Source: Cruorifilaria tuberocauda
Lineage: Eukaryota; Nematoda; Chromadorea; Rhabditida; Onchocercidae
Assembly (NCBI GenBank): GCA_013365365.1
Contig: JABVXU010000215.1
Location: forward strand, 1 to 64,000
Reading direction: 5' to 3'
DNA length: 64,000 bases
Below the pieces are notes generated by a model, which saw nothing but the letters and a program-made list of their open reading frames with translations, did no database searches and was not told the DNA's origin. Shown here in pieces: positions 1 through 11,699 of the stretch. How positions within the stretch are numbered: position 1 is the stretch's first letter; each line of letters opens with the position of its first letter. A program made the position numbers and the translations under genes.

Positions 1-195
1 AATAGTAATAATAATAATAATAATAGTAAGCAATCACAATAAATAATAATAAGCAAATAGTAATAATAATGAATAAATAGGGATGAATAATGACCATAAT
101 AACAGCATTGATTATAATTACAATAGTGACGACGACGATATCAAGTAATAATAAGTGATAAATAAACAAATAAAAAAATAACTAATAATAATGAT
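1..195. repeat. AAT-rich trinucleotide microsatellite
   Basis: Runs of AAT/ATA units with interruptions (AGT, GAC) extend from the window edge. This is low-complexity sequence that probably continues upstream of the window. No coding potential is seen. Confidence 0.7.
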
Positions 196-3100
196 AATAA
201 CGGTAACAGATAAGCAATAGTAATGGAAATGGAAAGTCATGAATTTCCTATAACTGAATAATGTAACTTTGATTCCATTGATAGCAACCCATCATTTATA
301 ATTGTTAAGCTTTGAAAAAAAATCCGTCTCACTTTAAGCTTTTTATGATTTCATTATGCTCTCATTAATGCTTTTATGATTGTGTTTATATTTGCAGTGA
401 TAAGCAGTTGATCATTTCTGTGAGCAATTACTTATCACTGTATTAACAGTTACTGTGCTGATACAAATATTGTTGATGATAAAATTTTTTTAAGTAAAAA
501 TTTCACCAAAATACCATACTTTTTAGATCAATAGCTTTGCTAAAATATACATTTTTAAAATTAAAATAAGAATTGGATCGAAAAGCTTATTTGCTTCTTT
601 TTAAAAAAGAACGCTGCATTTTTTTATATAACAATTTTATTCATAAATATTCTTCTTCTTCTTTCATGCTCGATCACAATATTATATCCATTAATTATCA
701 ATTAAATTAGTATAACTCACTCATGCATGAATCAAATTTCTTCAATTTTACGGGAAGTGAAACCTTTTTTAGAGTTGAAAAACTAATTTTTGATACTTTG
801 TGTAATTCAATACTGAATTGGTGGATATCAATTATCATTATTGTTTGTGAACCTTTTTGCACTTTTCTCGTAAAAATTTGCTTTTTTCCCCATGTTTACT
901 GCAATTTCAACATTTGAATTGTTGTCAAGAAATGAATAAATAATCTTTTAAATTTTCTATTCGAACAATGAATAATGATTAGGAAAAAGGAAACTTCATT
1001 TGATAATTACCATTTATTCATTTTGTGTTTGATATATTTCTTATCACTTATCATTTGTCAAATAACACATCTAATTAGCGCTATTTTCCTCTTTGTTTTG
1101 GTTAGATCAATAAATGAAATCTTTTAAAATCAGCAATTGGAATCAAAAATGTCAAACAAGAGGAAAAAAGGATGAAATTAACAGAAATGAACTTTATGAA
1201 AAGATGTAGGAAGCTATCAAATTAATTAATTAATTATATAAATCTTATCATAATGTACAATTTTTCATTTTCGACGAATAAAAACTGGAAAATAAAATTT
1301 GTGACGTAAATTGTAGCTTGCATAACATATCATTGCACATGTAAGATTTGTAATTAATATTTCAGATCAAATTATGGTAATTTAATCTTCAATTCAATTA
1401 TAGATTGATAAAACAATTGCTAATAGCACGCTGATAATTAAATGAAATTTAAAGTTTTTTTTTTCAAAAAGATTTTTTTAGCAATAAATTTGTTCTATTT
1501 CTTATATGTAATTAATATAAATTATTCTAAATGTTGTTTTTTTTTATGCTTTATGTTAGTTTATATTTTTTATTTATATTACTTTTTTACTTTTACTCTT
1601 AGATCTCTATTATACTCTACATTTACTCATGTTAGTGTTATATCTATACTATATTTTACTCTTATTTGTATTATTCTTGCATTTATATTACTAATACCAT
1701 TTTTATGTTTTCTACTTATATTACTTTTGCATTCTTTACTTTTCACCCGTATTATATTTTATATTTACTTATATTAATTTTACATTGATATTACGTTATA
1801 TTTTTGTATTATACTTATATATTATACTTATACACTTTTATATCTTTGCTTATACTGCTTTTGCATTTTTTTACTACATATCCATATTATGCTTTATATT
1901 TACTTACATTACTTTTATATTTTTTAACTGATATTACATGTAAAATTTTCAATCAATATATAACAACATACAGGAAAACAATTTTGAAAAAAGGAAGAAT
2001 TTTTTAAAGCATCGATTAAACTTTCCTTTTTCTTTTTTCTAAGAATTTTTATTTGTTATCTGCAAAAGAAAAAAAACACTTAAGAAGAGTAATGTTTTAT
2101 GTATAAAATATAAAAAGTTTTTAACTTTTTATTTTTCTTTCTTTTTTTTTTGCAAAAATGCTTTTGAATAAGAATAAAAATGTACGTGACAGCCATTTGG
2201 AAGTATTAGCCAATGAAAGCATTGACAATCCAATTTTTCTCCATTTTCTTCTCTTTTCATGTGTCGATAAAATATCTTCCTTTTTTTAGAGTTGTTTAGA
2301 TGATTCATTTTTACCATTCAATTCGAAATTGAATTCTTCCGCTTTTTCCTTTTACTTTCTTTCATTTGAATTAAATTTAGCAATTAGATTAAAAATTGTG
2401 GCCATATATTTTGATTGTTATTTTTATTCAAAATTTAACGCAGAAATGTTTAGTTATCACTTATCATTTGTGTTTTGTTTGTGTTATGTGATAAGATTTC
2501 ATTTTTTTCTGGAATTTCATTTAGATAAGATTGATTTTCGATGTATTACTAATTATTAATTCATTGTCATTCCAATTTTATCATTCTTCTGTTTTTTTTT
2601 TTCCTGAAAAAAAGATCGAATGAAAGAGAAGAAAATAAAAAAGATGGAGAAGATAATCTGAAAATTAGAAAATATATCCGATTTGTCAAATAATTTTATT
2701 AATATTTTTTGGAAGCACAACTTCGTTTTGCAATATAAATCCCTACGTAATTAGTAAATTTCTATAAGATTGAATTATTAAATTTTGATTAAATGAAAAA
2801 ATCCTATCATAAAAATCGAAGAAATCTTCATAATTACATTTGCCTATCTTCTTTTTTATTCAAGATTTTATTTAATATCAAGTCTACGGAAGAGTATAAT
2901 TTAACTTTTTTTAAAATATTTTGTAGTATGCGAATTATTCCCGTAAAATAGATAGTACTACAAATGATCAACAAGGATGTCAGACTGTATTTTCTGAAAC
3001 AGTCCATCGGATAATTCTAAGTCTAAAAAACGTTTTTCTAACTGATTGCATTGATATCTCACGTGTATATATCGATCATTCTGATAGATTGGAGTATCGC

Positions 3101-4107
3101 CTAAAATTTGATTTTGTCAGATAAGTGTAGGATTTACGAGAAATTTATCTTACCTGAAAACAAAAATAACGAAAATTGAAAAATTAGTTTCTGAGTTTTT
3201 TATTGCCAAAAAAAAAGAATCAACAGCGGTAATATTTAAATCACCAGCAATAATCACTTTATTTAAAACAGTAGAAGTGACAAGAAAAGGAATGAAATAA
3301 ATGAAATAAAGATAATTCAATTAGAAGTAATGGAGTCATTTGCGTCGATTTTCAAATTCATCAAATTGATTAAAAATTTTTAATTTCGTTTCTTTGTTGA
3401 AGGAAAAGAAAGTAGAACGGAATAGTATAGTGCTTATTGTATAAGCGGACGATATTTGAAAATTAAAAAACGATGTATTTATATTGGATGATATGATATG
3501 ATGGCAAATATCAATGGATTACATGATTCCGCATTATCAGTTTCTGATCACTATATTTAGCTTATAAATTTATCATTACTTGTCTAGCAATTACTGTTTA
3601 ATTTATTATTCGTTATTTCTTTATCATTATTTGCTGATCTATTTTTATCTGCTAATTATCGCTATTTTAATTAAATAAAGCACGAAATTACGATTAGAAA
3701 AGAAAAAGGAAAAGGAAAACGTTACAGTTGAAAAGTTATCTTTTCTCGCTCAATTCGATTTATTTATCAACAATCATCAATTATCAATTAGAAATTTCAA
3801 CTTTAATAGTTTGGATTTTAATTACGCTTCGTTAAATTGATATACTGAAAGTTGGGCGGAATATTTTGCATTTAATTATTTTGCTGGTAAGTTCATTTGC
3901 TGTTTTCTGTCTAACATTTATTCATTTATGACTAATTTTTTTTGCTATTTAACAATTATCAGTAGGAAATTAATGTATTGAAAAAATATAATTAATGAGA
4001 TAAAACGTTTTAGGTGCAGCAAATAGTGCATTTCAATGAATTTTTTTTAAAGAAAATTTTAATTTCATTCATTTTTATGTATCACTTTCTAATTGATCAA
4101 TAGAAGA
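196..4107. other. AT-rich intergenic DNA, no gene recognised
   Basis: About 3.9 kb upstream of the arrestin gene. Open frames here are short, T-rich and start mostly in low-complexity sequence; none has flanking splice sites in phase or a recognisable domain. The stretch around 1561-1935 is a degenerate repeat of TTATATT/ACTTTTA-like units on the + strand. Promoter elements for the downstream gene must lie here, but no specific motif could be defended. Confidence 0.5.
1561..1935. repeat. degenerate T/A-rich low-complexity tract
   Basis: Repeated variants of TTTATATT, TACTTTTA and TTATATTACT follow one another for nearly 400 bp. The period is irregular, so it is better described as diverged simple sequence than as a clean tandem array. 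The hydrophobic open frames it produces (Leu/Ile/Tyr/Phe rich) are a consequence of its composition. Confidence 0.5.
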
Positions 4108-4116
4108 TATTTCTAG
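4108..4116 (+). promoter_or_regulatory. candidate spliced-leader acceptor, arrestin gene
   Basis: ATATTTCTAG ends 25 bases upstream of the arrestin ATG at 4142 and matches the nematode T-rich 3' splice site. No coding exon is evident upstream, so it is a plausible trans-splice acceptor. Inference from sequence only. Confidence 0.4.
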
Positions 4117-4141
4117 GATTGAGGGATCTTTCACGTTTTAC

Positions 4142-6672
4142 ATGAAAATAACGATGCCAAGTGCTGATGATGTATTTCGACAGTTCGAAATTGAGTTAGA
4201 CGCAGGTCGTGAACCGGTCTTTCATGGTGATGAATTGATAACTGGTAAAGTAAGAATTGAATTAAAGAGGCAGATGACAATACAAGCTATTAGATTACAA
4301 TTTAAAGGTCGTGCTGCATGTATAAAGAGAGATTCCTCAAAAGGAGCTGAAGTTGAAAAGGTATCAAAAATTATATTTTATATTTTATATAATTATTTAT
4401 TTTAATTTATATTTTTAATTATTATCAGAGACAATCATAAACCATAAATCAAATTAATAATTAAATAATTAAATTATAATTCATATCATAGATCTTCAAT
4501 TTTAGTTAAGATCCAAGATTTGAATGTGTCTTTAAAATCTTTATTGACTTCCAAAGTTCAATTTTAAGATTTTTATAAAAGCTAACAGTTTTACAAACTT
4601 ATAAATTCATTTTTATATTTTAATTTCCAAGATAAATCACTAAATTATTTTATAGGTGTATTTTGATAAAGATTTCACATTGCTGGAAAGACCACCCGGT
4701 CGTCCGGAACCGGGACATTTTCCGTGGATTGCTAATTACGTATATTGTTTACCATTTGAATGCCCGTTACCACTGGGTTGTCCAACTTCATATGAAAGCC
4801 CTCACGGATTTATTCGTTATTTCATTCGGGCTACTGTCATTGAAGAAGCTGGAACTGATTCGGTAAATTTGAACCTTGAATTGAATCATTAATCTATTTT
4901 ATAAATTGAAAAGAATTTTGGGAGATTTTTGCCGCAATTAGGAGTTTTAATAAATTTATTATTTATTTAATTAGTGCATATTAACTGATTAAATTTTATC
5001 ATTCTATATCCTGTAATTTGATAAGTGTTGAATTTTAGTGTGAATATATCGCCAAAAAGCCGATCTCAGTGATTGCACCTGTGGAATCATTTGTAGAATT
5101 AGCGACACAGCCGATCGGTGCATCAGAAACAGTATCATTTGGTGGTTGTTGTTGTCGTGGGAAATTGATTGCTGAAGTACGTTTACCGAAATCTGCCTAT
5201 GCACCAGGTGAAACAGTTATTGGCTCTATCAAAATTGATAATCGACATCCAAGGCATATCGTTGATCAGGTAATAATTTTTCAAAGCTTTTTTAGCATTT
5301 TATTCGAAATGAAGAAGCTTAGAGTAATACAGTAAATTAATTTTGGGAATTATGTTCAATTTGTAAGTGAAATTAACGTAATAGCATTATTAAATTATGT
5401 TAATAATAAAAATGGTTATGGTCTCTATGTAATATTAAAAATATTATAATATTTCAAATTCATTAAGTTTTCGAAATATTTGTCAACCTAATGAATGATT
5501 TTTATTTTAGATGGAGCTTCGTTTAGTAGATCGCGTGCATTGTGTTGATTCCAAGAATACCAGTACGTTACCAAATCGGACTTTAATTATACGTCGGCTT
5601 GAGAAACACGATGCTGTCAAGTCGAAAAGTCTTTTACAAAAAGATGAAGTATTTTTCTTGCAAATCCCTGCATTAGCACCAACTATAGGTTTTTTTTCTG
5701 TGAACTATTTTTTTTCCTAATAATTATTTTTACTATTAAATAATTCTACTCCTATATTTTATCCCATCGTGAAAGAAGTTATAATTTATGCAGAATATTT
5801 ATTTGGAAATTTTACATATATCAGTGAAATAAGTAATTCAAGCTTAATGGAAAAGTTCGTAGAATTCAATGGAACATATATGAGTAAGTTTTGTATTTAT
5901 ATAAGATAATCATTGTTTGATTGTTAATATAATCATTTTCAGGGACAAAATTGCATAAATCAAGTATTACCAATAATACTTCAGCGACGGATATTGATTT
6001 CACAATGATACCAGATCAACCAGTACCAAATTCGAATGCTCTCTTAGTCAAATTTCAGGAATCTCCAAGCAGTGCAACTTTGAGATTCCGAAAGAAACCG
6101 TTTTTGCGGGTTGAATACGCTATACAAGTATGCTTATAAGTGACTTCACTATCCACGGTTGTTATAGATGGGATAAGAATTAAAAAACTTGTAAGAAATT
6201 CGTTAGATTCAATAACTGATCACTAATGAATATAGTAACGAAATATTTCTGTTTATGAAATCAAATTTTTTATTCCATTCTTACATTGTTGGATTCATTA
6301 ATCTCATTATTTAATTAAATATTATTATTAATTTTAATTTTTAATATTCAAATTTACAATAAATTATAGTTATCACTTGGCGATTACTTGTTGCTGGAAT
6401 TACCGATAACAATTTTACCATTGCCATATCGAGGTAGCAATATCAGTTATCAGCCATTTGTGGGTGGTGCACAACCAATACCGGAAAGTGATGAATCAGG
6501 AAAATTCATCTATGGTGATGGTTTCATGTTTACTCCCCAGTACAGTGTACTCATTGCATCTGCCAATTATTCATCCAAAAGCGGTGCTATTGCAAATTCG
6601 GGAACAGCAACGGCAATAGTAAATGCATCATCACATTCAAAGGGTAACACCGAAAATGGTACCAAGAGATGA
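4142..6672 (+). CDS. Arrestin domain-containing protein (alpha-arrestin, ARRDC family)
   Basis: Six exons: 4142-4360, 4656-4862, 5039-5269, 5511-5688, 5943-6127, 6370-6672. Phases agree throughout and give 440 aa. The N-terminal arrestin fold carries the family pattern: an early FEIELDAGREPVFHGDEL strand with a GKV turn, then LPFECPLPLGCPTSYE, and GFIRYFIRA (residues about 95-135). The C-terminal fold has the GCCCRGKL cysteine cluster and SAYAPGETVIG (about 170-205), and ends near LSLGDYLLLELPITILPLPY (about 341-360). Alpha-arrestins are cytosolic adaptors that recruit ubiquitin ligases or sorting machinery to membrane cargo. The roughly 80-residue C-terminal tail is Ser/Asn/Gly-rich, and I see no PPxY ligase-binding motif in it, which is notable for the family. 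AATAAA at 6680-6685 is a likely poly(A) signal. Family call is firm; which arrd paralogue it is cannot be told. Confidence 0.88.
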
Positions 6673-6679
6673 TGATGCC

Positions 6680-6685
6680 AATAAA
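6680..6685 (+). terminator. poly(A) signal after the arrestin gene
   Basis: A canonical AATAAA lies eight bases after the stop codon, so the 3' UTR would be very short, as is common in nematodes. Confidence 0.5.
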
Positions 6686-6689
6686 AAGT

Positions 6690-8220
6690 ACCATAAAAGG
6701 ATGATAATATTGAAAAATTGATAGCAATAATCTATGAATAGATTCTTTAAATACTACGTAATATTATTAGATGCTGAAAAAATAATGCTATTCGTTAATT
6801 TGTAACTAATTTAGTATTTACTAATGATAATCAATTCGGTCATCTTCACTTTCTTGATTTATTATCACTTTTATGTTATGACTGAAATTGTTTCATAACG
6901 TTGAAGTTGAAAAAACTCATTGTTTCGAAACAAAAATTCAAATTGGAAACTTGAAGTTCCAAGTTATTCACTTTATGCTAAGTTTACATTCTTCGTTAGA
7001 TTCAATAACTTTTTCTTCGCTATTTTGTTACATTATTTAAATTATATTAATTTCTTACGCTTTTGTCACATGATCAAATAACAAAATATTTTCTAAATCT
7101 AAATGCCGTGTTATAAATCATATTATGTTTATATTTGTTAAAGATATATAAAACCTTGTGAAGTTGTCATCGAAAGCTGTTCGTTTATTCCGCACAAATG
7201 TTGGTACCTGTGATTCATTCAAAAAAGGTTCACATCATTGATTGTAAAGTGATTTCATTAAAATAACCCAATTTTTTAATAGTCAGTGATTATTGTCATT
7301 AGTTGATCAATTATATGATAAATATCATTAACTTAACAAAACAACTTGTTAGGCCGGGAAAAATATAACTTAATAAGAAATTTCGAGTAAATCACATATG
7401 CCTTCATAAGAAATCCGCTTGAATAACATTCGGTAGCTTGTTTGTTTCGATCAATTACTAATCATGATGAAACCACCATTGGACAACCACTGAAAATTAT
7501 GCTTGAAATTGTGGTTTGAATGCAAGACTAATTACTGATCGTCCGAAATATCAATGATTATCAGAATTTATTTACAAATTACACCCAAGTATGCTACCTT
7601 TGTAATAAAACATTAATAAAACAATATTTATACATGAGAATGTGTAATAAAATGGAACGTAATCATCGACCTGCTATATTTTGGGAAAGAAAAAATAGTC
7701 CAAACATACTGCAACTTATTTAGAAAAAAACGCATACATGAAATTAAAAAGTTTGATAAAACCAATTTCATGATTCATTTCAATAGAGGAATTCCAACGT
7801 CTGATTTCTAAAACTTTCTGGAAACTTCCAAAACTACATAATTATTTCATTATCAACAGCAATACGAATTTACTTTTGCTATAGGTATTAAAATGAAACA
7901 CCCAAGCGACAGATATTTCCTCTTTCTATACAGATACCAAGTAAGAGATGATATCATCTTGCTATGTGAACTTCATTAAGATAAAAAAAAGGAAATTTTT
8001 CAATTAAAATAATTTTTTCTAAGAAATATTAAAAGAGAACTTAAACGACAATTATCTAACAAGAAATCAAGCAGAATTGATCCAGGCCACTCGTACTGAA
8101 AGATTTTGACTATTTTGCCCAACTTGATATATTGAATAAGCTCAAATTGGCGAAGTATTTCAAATTAAAACCTATAACAAATATTAATAGCGAGCATACA
8201 TAGTTTAGGAAGAAAATTCT
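6690..8220. other. intergenic DNA between convergent genes
   Basis: About 1.5 kb between the 3' ends of the arrestin gene (+) and the TMCC gene (-). I see no exon pattern, RNA gene or structured repeat. Sequence is AT-rich without long frames on either strand. Confidence 0.5.
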
Positions 8221-8225
8221 GAGAA

Positions 8226-11200
8226 CTATAAAGGATTCAAATTAGTAGAATTTGATAACGACGGTGATGAAAAAAGATGCAGAATGCCACCAATTCTTCT
8301 TATTATTCCATCAAAATCGATGAAATGTGTTAAGATCATTAATGCTAACCAGGATGTGATTACAAATCCAGCACGAGTTCTGAAAATCAAAAAATTGATA
8401 AAAACAATAACGGAAAAGGAATTTAATAAATTTAAATAAACGAAGCAATCCTTAACAAGTGATCTTTTAACTAATTGAAACAATTTATAATTGGAAAAAT
8501 AATAGCAAACCTGGTGCCGGTGAAAGGTTTAACAAAATCAAGAGCAAAAGACACAATAAGCAATACAAGCTTGATAAATTCCACCAGAATATTTGTTCCA
8601 GAAAGCATTACTGAATTAAATGTTGTATGCGGTCGAGATTCTGTCCATTCTTTTACGTTTACTTCCATTCGTATCATCTGGAAAATGGAATTTTGAAGTA
8701 TCATATTATGCTGCTGCAATAAATGAGCCGATTTTTTCACACAATCTACTGATCTTCAGAATATTATGAGAAGAAATGTAACAATATTGTATTCTATGCT
8801 ACAATAAGCGTCACAGCTTTTCTAAATATTTTAGAGAGATCAGCTTTAGAGCAAAATTTGAATTGCTTAATAATCCCAAATGCTATTGTTTCTTGATCAT
8901 AACATATTTTAAAAAATTTGAATTAACACTACGCTTGATGAAAAAACAATCTCACTTTATTTTGAGTACTTTCAATATTCTCTTCAATAGAACGGAAACG
9001 ATCACTGTACTGATAATCCATACGTGTAGCAACGGTGTTGAGATCAGATTTAAGTGCAATTATTTCAGCTTGATGCAATTCAATCGTTTCATTCAACATT
9101 TCTTTAAGCCTCTGAAAAAATTACTGGTTGTGGACTCGTCTAGCTCATAAACCGGTGAGAAATACCCAGTACACAAAAGCAGAATATATTTATCACTTGA
9201 GCACTTTTGCTTACCTGATCCTTCTCTCTGAGTGGATACAATCTAACAATTGTCACTTGAGTCATTTAAAAATGAAACTTTCACTTGAACAAACCTGTGT
9301 TTTGATTCTTTCCTCATGAAGCGCATTGTCGAAATAATTGAATTCAGATTTATTCTGCATCTAAATTTTTAATGAAGTCAATAACTCTTTTTCTTGGATT
9401 ACTTATTGCTTTTGATTTTCTTGAAAGTTTTATAATATCTCTCATTCTGTAATATCCAGTAGTATGCGCACAAAAAAAAGAAAAGAATGATAGCTTTAAT
9501 ATACCTGTAACTTATTAAGCTGCTCAAGGAGTGCGTGATTCTGTGCTTTTAGCTCTTGTATATCATTATGCAACTCTACCATAGTATCTGCAGCAGTAAG
9601 CCCAGCTTCCCGTTCATTATAAGACAGCATTTCTGATTGAGATGAGGTCGCCAAGTTGTCGAGATTAAATGCCATTGGAGGAAGTGTTTCATTACGTTTA
9701 TGTCCACGCTTAGCTGGTGACGACCCTACATCACAGTTTTCTAAATCCAACTTGTGTGACCTGAAAAGAAATAATTCTGATTCTAATACAATAAAATAGA
9801 AAGAGATAAGAAAACGAATAAAAATCAAAAAACGCAGAGCATTACAGCTTATGTAAAAAACAGACCTATCATTAGTTTGTGTACTTGAATAAAAAGTGGA
9901 ATGGCCCACATTAGATGCATCACTTGTTATATTATCCGGTATATTGTCTGCTGATCCAAAAGTACTTTTGATTATATGTGCTATACCACGCGGCGCAGCT
10001 ATCACTTCTCGAAGCAATGGACCCGTTTTCCTGGAATTATAACCCTCATATTTTCCACAAACCAAATTGTAGGAACTATTTAATTGTAAGTTGATTCAAA
10101 AAAATATTATTCATATGATTGTTTGTCTATTATATATTTAACTTTAGATGAGGTATTCATGTTGCTTCCTCACACATAATGACAATCAAAGTAGTCAGCA
10201 GTGGGCCTATTATTCATCAGATTTCAACAGAAAATTAAGATAAAAATTATTCGCAAAAAAAAAACTTGAAGCACTCGTGAATAAAATTAAGACATTTTCA
10301 TTTTGAAAATAGAAATATTATTGAATACAATCTGATTTCATGTCGAAAAGATGTAGGTGCTCAGTGGTCCAGCTGTTCAACATAGCGATTCCATTGATAA
10401 ATAGCAAGAATGATCTCTAAGAGAAAAAAATTCTTTAATTGAGTTACAAACCTAATATTATTAAGAACAGCGCTTTTAGATGAAGATTCAGTGGCAATCC
10501 CCATATTCAAATCCACTAATTTTGACTGCAGCTGTTCCAGTTTCTTCTGAAACAGTATCATATAGTTCTTGAAGAGCGTTAAAAAAATGATTCTAGATAT
10601 CTTTACTTCCGACATATGCCATTGGTTCCAATATCTAACCTGTGTTGTCAGATCTTCAGCGATAACTTTACCTAACGTTGTAAGCATGAAGAAAAAACCG
10701 CAGAGATGTGAAATATATATAATAACATAAACAAAATTCACACAGCGTACTGAAATGTGAGATAAGTCCAAGCGCTTAAACCACATGATTCTTCATCAGA
10801 GTGTAGTTAGTAAGCTAAAGAGAAAGAGAGACATTTCATCGTTCAAATTAACTTTAAACTAACCTTTAAATGTTCAATTTCTTGCGAACTTTTCTTATTT
10901 TTTTTCTCGAAATGTTGTCGAACCCGTGCTAGTTGTGGATTTTCGCTTCCATTTTCCATATTGCTGGTCATAGACAAAAAATCATCAACATCCGCTGAAA
11001 TAATATTGAAAAAATGCGTCGGATTAGAACTAACAAAGATGAGACTGAAAAAAGCTAAAAAAATTTTTATATTTAAAATCACTCCATGGTAAAAATTCTT
11101 ATTTAAAAAAATGAATAATAACTGATATATACCCTCTCTGGCAAGAGAAATGCGAGATAATCTTTCTTTAATTTGCTCTATCTTGCGCTCAATGCGTGTC

Positions 11201-11699
11201 CGGTCATCCAGGCCAATTTCATCCACACCTCCACCGTGTGATGCTCCTTCATCTGATGAGCGCAAACTGCTGCCTAGCCATGAACTATCTGACTGGAATT
11301 AACTACTTTAATTTTTTTGCACGACAAGTCATTAAAGTAGCAGTGTGATATCGATTTAATTTAATCAGTTATTCATTTAACACAATATTTAATAAATAAC
11401 TTTTCGTAGTTATGTTAATGGGAACAACTGATATCGAAAAAAAATACAGAATTGTTTTAAAATAATAGAAAACCATTTGCAAACAATGCTGTATTTTTTT
11501 GCTGTATTAGCATACTAGAATAAACGATAACATCATATATACAGTAATTTCTGAGTTCTTATTTATAAAATAATATGCATATGATTGTTATCACTGTAAA
11601 ACTTTCGATATGTCACAAATAAGTTAATTATAACTTCGCTGAGAAAAATGAGAAAAAAACCTCGTGATGTGAGTCGTGTTTTGTGACTGGTGCTAACAT
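8226..11699 (-). CDS. TMCC-family transmembrane and coiled-coil protein
   Basis: Exons in transcript order: 11699-11661 (tentative first exon), 11292-11133, 10994-10864, 10546-10452, 10030-9866, 9760-9505, 9360-9295, 9111-8956, 8677-8511, 8379-8226. All phases agree, giving about 462 aa. Diagnostic family motifs are RGIAHIIKSTFGSADNIP (residues about 156-173), a long coiled coil with NETIELHQAEI and a YQ-heptad segment (about 283-356), then two hydrophobic helices (about 387-406 and 416-435) and a short HLFSSPS-like tail that matches the end of vertebrate TMCC1-3. Known members are ER membrane proteins that oligomerise through the coiled coil; TMCC1 acts at ER-endosome contact sites. The N-terminal exon (MLAPVTKHDSHHE) is in phase but its donor GTTTTT is weak, so the true start may lie further upstream. 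The remaining exons are well supported. Confidence 0.85.

Noticed and set aside
9175..9260. Possible extra TMCC exon encoding LYPLREKDQ before a good GTAAGC donor
   Set aside because: No acceptor gives the required phase, and the direct join 9295 to 9111 restores the family alignment without it.
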